Below are positions 12,074-17,750 of a stretch of DNA of 17,750 nt, in pieces. Position numbers and translations under genes: made by a program. Positions within the stretch are counted from its first letter, which is position 1. Each line of letters opens with the position of its first letter. Origin of the DNA: a bacterium (GTDB lineage Bacteria > Desulfobacterota > Binatia > UBA12015); assembly GCA_029976905.1 (NCBI GenBank), contig JAPOLW010000023.1, positions 1 to 17,750 on the forward strand, in the 5' to 3' direction. A model generated the notes under the pieces. It was not told the origin of the DNA. It saw nothing but the letters and a program-made list of their open reading frames with translations, and made no database searches.

Positions 12074-13798
12074 CTAGTTCGACCAATAGATGTACTCGTC
12101 GTCGGTGGCCTCGGGAATGGACAGGTCCTTGTCGATCGTTTTCGCCGTGGCGATCGACGGCAACCAGATCGACGGCGCTTGCTCCGCGTCGTGTGCGGCC
12201 AGGGCGCGTTCGAGCGCGGCCACCCTCACCGGGTTCTCGGCCGAGAGGTCGCGCTGCTCGGTGGGGTCGGTCCGGAGGTCGAAGAGCCAGCGCCGTCCGG
12301 GCGGGTCACTCTTGTTCAGCTTCCAGCCGTCGACGAGCGCGCTCCGAGAGGCGCCGCTGCGCCAGAACAGTTCGCGATGAGGAACACCGGCAGCCTCACC
12401 TCGCACGAACGGGAGGAGGTCGACGCCGTCCATCTTGCGATCCTTGGGGAGCGGCGCACCGGCCGCAACCGCCGCTGTCGCGAAGATGTCGAAGTGATGG
12501 ACGGGGTCGTCCATGGTCGTTCCGGGCGAGATCCGGGCCGGCCACTTCGCGAAGTAGGGCACGCGGATACCTCCCTCGAAGAAGGTGGACTTCCAACCGC
12601 GGTAGGGCCGGTTGATGTCCGGAAGCCCGATGTAGCTGGCGCCCCCGTTGTCGGAGGTGAAGATCACGAGTGTGTTCTCCTCGAGCCCCTGCTCGCGGAG
12701 CGCGTCGAGGACGCGGCCGACACCGCGGTCGAGGGCACGGATCATCGCGGCGTAGACACGCTCTCGATGAAGTTCGATGTGGGACAACGCCTCGTAGTCC
12801 TCACGCGCCGCCTGGAGCGGGGTGTGCGGCGCCCAGTGGGCGAGGAAGAGGAAGAACGGCCGGTCCCGGTTGGCCTCGATGACTTTGACGGCTTCGTCGG
12901 TGTAGTAGTCGGTGAGGTAGCGGGCCGGCGCGAAGCTCTCTCCGCCGTTGTAGCTGCTCGTGAAGTTGAGCGCGGCCCAGAGGAAGCGGTCGATGGGGTC
13001 GAAGTCCTGCTTGGCGTTGACGACGTCGGGGGAGTCCTCGGGGAGGTAGAGGCCGCTCGTCATCAGCAGACTCTCGTCGAAGCCCTGCTCTTCGGGCGCC
13101 ATGCCCCCGGTGCGCCCCAGGTGCCACTTCCCGATGTGGACCGTGTGGTAGCCGTGTTCGGCGAGCAGCTCGGCCAGCGTAATCTCCGACGGCGGCATGC
13201 CCGGCGGCATGCCATTGCGATCGGAGCCAGCGAAGAAGCCACCCGGACCATAGATCGGCGGGCGCATGCGCGGGCCGGCGTCATCCGACATCATTCCCAC
13301 GAGCTGCATCATACCCGGGGGCGTCGGCGTGAACTCGAAGCCGAAGCGCGTACTGTAGCGTCCGGTCATCAAGGCGGCGCGCGAAGGCGCGCACGTGGCG
13401 TTCGCGGCATAGCCCCGGGTGAAGTTCACGCCTTCGGCCGCGATCGAGTCCATGTTCGGCGTGGGGACGGTTCCGCCCGCAACGCCGCCCCCGCCGAAGG
13501 TGAGATCGTTCCAGCCCAGATCGTCGGCCACGATCAGCACGATGTTCGGCGGCCGCTCCTGCGGCGCCCGGCCGGCCGGATCCGGGCCGGAATCCCAGTG
13601 GACCGGTATGTTGGGCCGGGTCGGATAGCGGTGCTCTACCGCCACCCCGATCACCCGCATCATCAACTCGACCCGGTTCACCCAGGCGAGGCCCGCGAGG
13701 AGGGCGACGGTCGCGACGCTACCGATCAAGATCCTGGGCCGTCGGCTCACGCCCGGCCTCCCACCCTTCGCGCGTCGCGAACTCTTCATCTCGATCAT
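12074..13798 (-). CDS. Type I (formylglycine) sulfatase, membrane-anchored or exported
   Basis: A 574-residue arylsulfatase-type protein. The start ATG at 13798 overlaps the upstream stop as ATGA. A basic N-terminus is followed by one hydrophobic segment (ILIGSVATVALLAGLAWV, about 23-40), acting as signal or anchor. The catalytic motif is complete: CAPSR at 136-140 followed by AALMTGRYS, with Cys136 the residue converted to formylglycine. Metal ligands are visible in IVLIVADDLGWND (Asp92-Asp93) and FTSDNGGASY, and substrate-side residues in HIGKWHLG and AHWAPHTPL. The C-terminal part has WLFDLRTDPTEQRDLS, normal for the family. It hydrolyses sulfate esters, probably outside the cytoplasmic membrane. 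It is the last gene of the operon; the activating formylglycine-generating enzyme must be elsewhere. Substrate unknown. Confidence 0.95.
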   Translation of the reverse strand: MIEMKSSRRAKGGRPGVSRRPRILIGSVATVALLAGLAWVNRVELMMRVIGVAVEHRYPTRPNIPVHWDSGPDPAGRAPQERPPNIVLIVADDLGWNDLTFGGGGVAGGTVPTPNMDSIAAEGVNFTRGYAANATCAPSRAALMTGRYSTRFGFEFTPTPPGMMQLVGMMSDDAGPRMRPPIYGPGGFFAGSDRNGMPPGMPPSEITLAELLAEHGYHTVHIGKWHLGRTGGMAPEEQGFDESLLMTSGLYLPEDSPDVVNAKQDFDPIDRFLWAALNFTSSYNGGESFAPARYLTDYYTDEAVKVIEANRDRPFFLFLAHWAPHTPLQAAREDYEALSHIELHRERVYAAMIRALDRGVGRVLDALREQGLEENTLVIFTSDNGGASYIGLPDINRPYRGWKSTFFEGGIRVPYFAKWPARISPGTTMDDPVHHFDIFATAAVAAGAPLPKDRKMDGVDLLPFVRGEAAGVPHRELFWRSGASRSALVDGWKLNKSDPPGRRWLFDLRTDPTEQRDLSAENPVRVAALERALAAHDAEQAPSIWLPSIATAKTIDKDLSIPEATDDEYIYWSN

Positions 13799-14685
13799 TC
13801 TTCCCGGTCGTCGAGCGGTCGGGTCGCCAGGAGGCGGGTTCGAGCTAGCGCGGCTTCTCGGTGGACATGGGCGGCGCGGTATCTGGGCATTCCAAGCATC
13901 GTCAGCATGGCGGCCGGTGTAGGGTATACGGCGATGGCCAGTTGGTGCCAGGCGCCTTCGTCGGGACCGCCTACCTGGTGGAGGAGGCCACCTTCCCAGC
14001 CAACACGACCGCCCACGGCGCCAAGCGTGCTGATCATGCCTCTGCCATAGAGCTGGTAGGCTTCGGCGCCGGCAATCGGCGTCGACGGAGCAGTCCTCCC
14101 GGCCTCTTCTGGGTATTGCGCCGTTGCTCGGAACTCGAGCATGTTGAGCATCCAGATCGGCCGATTGCCGGCGCGCTCGAGCAAGGTTTGCCAGCGCGAT
14201 GCGGTCGAATTCTGCTTCCCGAGAATCAAAGCATCCTCGATCAGGGCGCGCTGCTCTTCGAGGGAGGGATTTCCCGGGACGGACGCCCGGTGGAGCAGTC
14301 CCAGGGCGCGGGGAAGGTTGCGACCGAGAAAAGCCAGGATGCGCCCGGCCGGGCGCGTGGCCCACGTCCGGATCGTGATTCCGGTCGGGGCCGAACCGAT
14401 GTCGTGGTCGCGTCGCGCCATCGCTGCGCTGGCCTGTGCCCCGTTGGCGTACTCGCTGAGGACCACGAGCGAGATGCCCTCATCGGTTTGCGGGTTGGAC
14501 TCGTCGGGCAGAATCATCGGAGCCAGCGCCCGGTTGGCAAGTGTCACGCGCCCGCCCGCGGACTGCGCCGCGGCGGTGATCCGGGAGAGTGCGTCGTTGC
14601 GCGCACCGGGTGTGGCGGTGCTCACGAGATCGATGAGAGCGGTCGGCTCTTCGGCAAAGCTGGCGGGGACTGTATCTTCGCGCAT
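13795..14685 (-). CDS. Two-domain DUF1330-type dimeric alpha/beta-barrel protein
   Basis: About 296 residues from ATG 14685; a GTG directly before it (14688) is possible. The C-terminal half matches DUF1330-type proteins: RPIWMLNMLEFRA, GAEAYQLYGRGM, GGRVGWEG, WHQLAIAVYPTPAAMLTML and YRAAHVHREAALARTRLLAT. This is the ferredoxin-like dimeric barrel fold. The N-terminal half (about 1-115) has a similar strand-helix order (TALIDLVSTA, then ISLVVLSEYANGAQASAAMARR) and is probably a divergent second copy, giving an internal pseudo-dimer. The function of this family is unknown; it often sits in catabolic gene neighbourhoods. Its stop overlaps the sulfatase start (ATGA), so the two are translationally coupled. 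No signal peptide, so it is cytoplasmic. Confidence 0.8.
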   Translation of the reverse strand: MREDTVPASFAEEPTALIDLVSTATPGARNDALSRITAAAQSAGGRVTLANRALAPMILPDESNPQTDEGISLVVLSEYANGAQASAAMARRDHDIGSAPTGITIRTWATRPAGRILAFLGRNLPRALGLLHRASVPGNPSLEEQRALIEDALILGKQNSTASRWQTLLERAGNRPIWMLNMLEFRATAQYPEEAGRTAPSTPIAGAEAYQLYGRGMISTLGAVGGRVGWEGGLLHQVGGPDEGAWHQLAIAVYPTPAAMLTMLGMPRYRAAHVHREAALARTRLLATRPLDDREE

Positions 14686-14743
14686 CACTGGTCTCGTCTG
14701 CGGAGAGTCCGTCTCCGTGGGAAAATTGAGCGAACGGAACTCT

Positions 14744-15415
14744 TCATCGGCCTGGACGGGTCTGCAGACCTTCCTTCTTCAGTCGCCAGAGCAACACGTC
14801 GAGTCGGTCCTGACCGAAGAATGGCTCTCCGCGAAACGCGCAGGTGGGCACACCCCAATGGCCCGCGCGCTCGTGGGCGCTCTGGTTGTTCTCGATGGCC
14901 GACTCCAGCCGGTCGGCTTCGGCGATGACGCGCCGATCCATGTCCCCGAGATCGAGCCCGGACCTCTCTGCTGCCTTTGTCAGGTGATCGCCTCGATCCC
15001 ATCCTTCGGTGCCACCCCAGATGAGCGCCGAAACCTCGTCCGCAAACTCGATTCCACGTCCCGCCTCTGCGGCCAGAGCACCAAGCCGGGTGAGCCGACC
15101 GATGTAGGGCTGCTCGGTCGCCGTCTGCCGCCGGCCCTCTGCATCCCTGTACTGTAGGACCGGGTCGGGCTTGGGCCAGACGAAGGGCAGCTCCAAATAC
15201 TCCGCGACGCGATGGACATCGGTCGCGAAGTAGGAGAACCACTGCGGCTGCACCTGATGAAAGAACTCGGGCATTCGAACCGCGATCGGATATACGACCC
15301 GAAAGTTGATCGCGAGCTCGTAGCGCTCCTGCCAATCACGCAAGCGCTTGGTCGCGAGATAGGACCACGGGCTGCGGAAAGACCAAAAGAGATCGATTTC
15401 CATAAAATCATTCAT
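14744..15415 (-). CDS. HCCA-isomerase/DsbA-family thioredoxin-fold protein
   Basis: A 223-residue protein of the 2-hydroxychromene-2-carboxylate isomerase (GST kappa-like, DsbA fold) family. The ATG at 15415 has AGGGCG about 7 nt upstream; a second ATG at 15403 is less likely. FWSFRSPWSYLATKRL holds the family Ser (Ser15, in SPWSYL) that activates glutathione in place of the DsbA CxxC. WGVPTCAFRGEPFFGQDRLDVL is the cis-Pro loop and C-terminal motif, and the helical insertion lies between them. The classic enzyme isomerises an intermediate of naphthalene degradation using glutathione, but most homologues have unknown substrates. No naphthalene pathway gene accompanies it here. It is followed after 55 bp by the DUF1330 gene, in the same operon. 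Confidence 0.88.
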   Translation of the reverse strand: MNDFMEIDLFWSFRSPWSYLATKRLRDWQERYELAINFRVVYPIAVRMPEFFHQVQPQWFSYFATDVHRVAEYLELPFVWPKPDPVLQYRDAEGRRQTATEQPYIGRLTRLGALAAEAGRGIEFADEVSALIWGGTEGWDRGDHLTKAAERSGLDLGDMDRRVIAEADRLESAIENNQSAHERAGHWGVPTCAFRGEPFFGQDRLDVLLWRLKKEGLQTRPGR

Positions 15416-15425
15416 TTCATTCGCC

Positions 15426-15737
15426 CTACGACGCCCCTCCGACGGGGCTAGTTGAACGCGGCAATGCCCGTCTGAGCTCGCCCATCTCGTTGAGAATCCC
15501 TCGATCGAAACTTCCCTCGCGATTGGCCATCAAGATCCGCGGCATGCGCTTGTCCCGCGCGTGCCGGCGCGGTGGGCGACGAACTCGCCCCCAAAACGTC
15601 TCCGACATCGCAATCGTGTACAGCTCGTCGGTCCGAAGATCCGACGTGCCGAAACCCGGCTCGAGAGGCGTCAGGACGAGTGTCCGAACGCTCGCCTCCC
15701 CTCCATCTCGAGCGAAGGGTGGGAGGGCAAGTGTCAT
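15426..15737 (-). CDS. Unrecognised 103-residue protein inserted in the operon
   Basis: No family is recognised. The frame is credible because its ATG overlaps the DJ-1/PfpI stop as ATGA (15734-15737), and its TAG stop sits within the isomerase ribosome site, 10 bp before that gene's start. The third codon positions look GC-rich, as in real genes here. The protein has a hydrophobic/beta start (VRTLVLTPLEPGFG), a central acidic/aromatic part (DELYTIAMSETFWGRV) and a basic second half (RRPPRRHARDKRMPR). There are no cysteines, no signal peptide and no clear membrane segment. It could be a small partner protein of the operon, or a remnant of a longer gene kept in frame by chance. Confidence 0.5.
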   Translation of the reverse strand: MTLALPPFARDGGEASVRTLVLTPLEPGFGTSDLRTDELYTIAMSETFWGRVRRPPRRHARDKRMPRILMANREGSFDRGILNEMGELRRALPRSTSPVGGAS

Positions 15738-16606
15738 TCCGGCCCGTCAGTCGATGCCGTCTTCTGCGCGATCAACGCCATCATCTCGTGCGCGGTTTCA
15801 TGGCCCGAGTTCTGATTCTGCCCGGTCACGAAGCGTCGCTCGTCGTCGATGACGACGTGAGTGGCGAACACGTCGCGAAAGGCGGTGGCACCCTCGAAGA
15901 GAACGCCCGCCTTTCTCAGTTCGGTCTCCGGATGTTGCGGCGTGACCTCGATGCCCAGCTCGCGAATCTGCTTGTCGGTCACGCCGGTCATCTTGCGTCC
16001 GGCGATCAGGAGGTTTCCGTTGCGAGTTCTGGCGCGGATGAAGCCGAGTGCACCATGACAAACGGATCCGAGGACGGGTTTCCCGCCGTAGTAGGCCTCA
16101 CTCACCTTGGTGGCGAGTACGTCGGAATAGCCGAGATCGTAGGCGGCCCCCCAGCCCCCGGCGAGGAAGACACCGTCATATTGGGTGAAGTCGACGTCGT
16201 CGATCCGCAAGGAGTTCTCGACCTTGGCCTGAAGGACCGGGTCTTCGAGGTAGCGTTCGGTTGCAGGTGTTCGAGTGAGAAAGCCGAGTGTCTGCGGATC
16301 GATCGGGACAGGGCCGCCTTTGATGCTCGCCACATCGACTGTCATGCCTGCGTCGACGAAGTCGTAATAGGGATCGGTGAGCTCCGAGGCCGCGACGCCG
16401 GTCGGGTCTCCCTCGGTCTCCCCCGGCGCATTCAAGACGCCGTGGCTCGTCGTGATCAACAGGGCTCGCTTGCCAGGGAGATCGAAGGTCGGCCCCTCGT
16501 AGGGAGGGTGCAGACCCAGATTCTGAAGGATCGTCGGCAGCAAGAGGCCGACCGCGGCGGCGCTCACCGCGAGGACACCAAATACGATGACTACTTTTTT
16601 CTTCAT
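15734..16606 (-). CDS. Membrane-anchored or exported DJ-1/PfpI-family protein
   Basis: A 290-residue protein. ATG 16606 is chosen over the upstream 16627 start because GGAAG lies 6 nt before it and MKKKVVIVFGVLAVSAAAVG then forms a classic signal or anchor at once. The class I glutamine-amidotransferase-like domain (about 45-280) carries the nucleophile elbow GSVCHGALGF (Cys183-His184), the acidic residue in ASELTDPYYDF (Glu75), and VFLAGGWGAAYDL as an oxyanion-region block. FVTGQNQNSGHETAHEM closes the domain. It most resembles the Hsp31/glyoxalase III-like branch, proposed to act as chaperone, deglycase or glyoxalase. Most such proteins are cytoplasmic, so the anchor is unusual. It follows the amidohydrolase by 42 bp and overlaps the next gene. 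Actual reaction unknown. Confidence 0.88.
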   Translation of the reverse strand: MKKKVVIVFGVLAVSAAAVGLLLPTILQNLGLHPPYEGPTFDLPGKRALLITTSHGVLNAPGETEGDPTGVAASELTDPYYDFVDAGMTVDVASIKGGPVPIDPQTLGFLTRTPATERYLEDPVLQAKVENSLRIDDVDFTQYDGVFLAGGWGAAYDLGYSDVLATKVSEAYYGGKPVLGSVCHGALGFIRARTRNGNLLIAGRKMTGVTDKQIRELGIEVTPQHPETELRKAGVLFEGATAFRDVFATHVVIDDERRFVTGQNQNSGHETAHEMMALIAQKTASTDGPE

Positions 16607-16648
16607 AGCCGCTTCCCGACCCGACACGCGGACACGATCGACAAACCG

Positions 16649-17750
16649 CTAACCGCGAACGAACTCCCGGATGACCTGGCCGGGACGGTCGCCGGTGAAC
16701 TGACCGTCCGCGACGACCACGCGTCCGGCAACGATCGTCGCATCGTATCCTCTGCTCTTGATGACCATGCGACCGCCACCGTGCGGGAAGTCGTTGACCC
16801 ACTCGGGATGACACGACCCCAATTCCTCGAAGTCGATGACGTTGATGTCCGCGTGCCAGCCCTCGCGGATCTCGCCACGCTCGACGAGCCCCAGGATCCG
16901 GGCCGAGCCGGCGGTGATGCGATGGATCGCCTCGGGCAGATCGTAGACCCCGCGTCGGCGTGTGAGTTCGCTGAGCAAGAACGTCGGGGAATCTGCGTCG
17001 GTGAACAACCCCACGTGCGCTCCGGCATCGCCGAGCATCGGGATCACGTTGGGGTCCTGCATGTAGTGCCACTGATTTTGTAGCGCATCGCCGAAGGCCC
17101 ACCAATTCAGCACTTCCCGGCCTTCCGACTGCAAGAGGCGGGAGACGTAGATCTCGACCGGGTCGTCCCCCGTCTCTTCGGCGAGCTGCGCGAGGCTCGC
17201 CTTGTCGTCCAGGTCGAAGTCGGGAGACTCGCCCATCCCGAGGGGATGCAGGGCGCGCGCGGCTGGGCCGAACCCGCCCGCCGCCTTCGCTTCCGAGATG
17301 AGCACCTCGCGTGTCTTCGCATTGCGCAGTGCATCCACCCGGTTGGCGATCGTGGGCAGCGCCATGAGCGCCTGCCAAGCGGGCGTGGCCAGGAAGGACT
17401 GGCGGGCCAGGCCGAAGAAGGATCCACTCGGGCGGGTGTGACAGAGCGACGCGATCCGATGGCCGGCTTCGTTGTTTCGCTCGAAAAACTCGCGCCATTT
17501 CGCGACGCCGCCGTCGCCCTGGGCGCTCACACCACCGGAGAAGAGCACCTGACAGCCGATCTTCGCGCCGTCTTCGAACATGGCGCGCTCGGCCTTGAAG
17601 CGCGTGTGCATGTCGGGCGCGACCTGGAACAGGCCGCCTCGGCCGCCAGAATCGACGATCGCCTGCTGGATGGCTTGCGTCTCCCGGGTATCCGCCCAGG
17701 TCCCGGGGGTGAGACGACCGTCGGGCACGGTGTGGAGCAAGAAACGAGAC
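16649..17750 (-). CDS. N-acyl-D-amino-acid deacylase-like amidohydrolase (5' end outside window)
   Basis: The frame is open to the right edge, so the N-terminus with the HxH metal motif is missing; 366 codons plus a TAG stop are visible. The sequence matches the C-terminal two-thirds of the D-aminoacylase/Amidohydro_3 family: IPMLGDAGAHVGLFTDAD carries the catalytic/metal Asp, followed by SPTFLLSELTRRRGVYDLPEAIHRITAGSARILGL and the closing beta-sandwich part GEIREGWHADINVIDFEEL and ATIVAGRVVVADG. The family removes acyl groups from N-acyl-D-amino acids, or hydrolyses related cyclic amides. Many environmental members, including long-insert ones like this, have unknown substrates. It is the most upstream operon gene seen here. 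Confidence 0.88.
   Translation of the reverse strand, partial: SRFLLHTVPDGRLTPGTWADTRETQAIQQAIVDSGGRGGLFQVAPDMHTRFKAERAMFEDGAKIGCQVLFSGGVSAQGDGGVAKWREFFERNNEAGHRIASLCHTRPSGSFFGLARQSFLATPAWQALMALPTIANRVDALRNAKTREVLISEAKAAGGFGPAARALHPLGMGESPDFDLDDKASLAQLAEETGDDPVEIYVSRLLQSEGREVLNWWAFGDALQNQWHYMQDPNVIPMLGDAGAHVGLFTDADSPTFLLSELTRRRGVYDLPEAIHRITAGSARILGLVERGEIREGWHADINVIDFEELGSCHPEWVNDFPHGGGRMVIKSRGYDATIVAGRVVVADGQFTGDRPGQVIREFVRG

Noticed and set aside
13190..13212. Tandem GGCATGCCCGGC-like direct repeat
   Set aside because: It encodes GMPPGMPP inside the sulfatase and is explained by the protein sequence.
11987..14050. 687-codon plus-strand open frame
   Set aside because: Mirror frame of the formylglycine sulfatase and the end of the DUF1330 gene; its sequence is Val/Gly/Arg-rich without domain motifs.
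13799..14365. N-terminal extension of the sulfatase frame
   Set aside because: It overlaps the DUF1330 gene in another frame and is Arg/Pro-rich. The ATGA overlap at 13795-13798 and the hydrophobic anchor right after it fix the true start.
13861..15157. Two overlapping plus-strand open frames of about 340-355 codons
   Set aside because: Antisense to the DUF1330 and HCCA-isomerase-like genes, which carry clear family motifs on the minus strand.
15572..17083. 503-codon plus-strand open frame
   Set aside because: Antisense to the DJ-1/PfpI and amidohydrolase genes; no independent support.

Overview
The window is GC-rich bacterial DNA with dense coding, several GTG or TTG starts, short intergenic gaps and many secreted or membrane-anchored products. 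Multiple sulfatase-superfamily proteins, an HCCA-isomerase-like protein, a DUF1330-type protein and large Cys-rich secreted proteins suggest an uncultured proteobacterium of the former Deltaproteobacteria/Myxococcota kind. That assignment is inference; no rRNA, tRNA or taxonomic marker is present. I saw no insertion sequence, CRISPR array or phage gene.

Left third (1-7850): surface-glycan style genes. A sulfatase C-terminus enters from the left edge (1-48). It is followed by the decayed remnant of a circularly permuted ATP-grasp gene (292-692). On the minus strand, an alkaline-phosphatase/sulfatase-superfamily protein (1764-3086) precedes an FkbM-type methyltransferase carrying a lipoprotein signal (720-1658). 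Divergent to these is a tightly packed plus-strand operon: a GT2 glycosyltransferase (3357-4361), a PAPS-dependent sulfotransferase (4366-5238), and one polypeptide fusing a GMC flavin oxidoreductase to a second GT2 glycosyltransferase (5241-7850). Together they look like a set that glycosylates, oxidises and sulfates a glycan or glycolipid, with methyl transfer and ester hydrolysis nearby.

Middle (7851-12073): secreted proteins of unknown role. These are a 180-residue exported protein (8035-8577), a truncated C-terminal piece of a larger exported protein (8638-9000) followed by a 14-bp perfect hairpin, a 634-residue Fn3 plus repeat protein with regularly spaced cysteine pairs (9270-11174), and a convergent 185-residue exported protein with ten cysteines (11319-11876). 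The leader region of the 634-residue protein contains two strong inverted repeats.

Right third (12074-17750): a minus-strand operon. In transcription order it encodes an N-acyl-D-amino-acid deacylase-like amidohydrolase (cut by the right edge), a membrane-anchored DJ-1/PfpI protein, an unknown 103-residue protein, an HCCA-isomerase/DsbA-fold protein, a two-domain DUF1330-type protein and a canonical formylglycine-type sulfatase. Two ATGA overlaps and one Shine-Dalgarno overlapping an upstream stop argue for translational coupling. The set suggests uptake or breakdown of an unidentified amide- and sulfate-bearing compound; the substrate is not readable from sequence.
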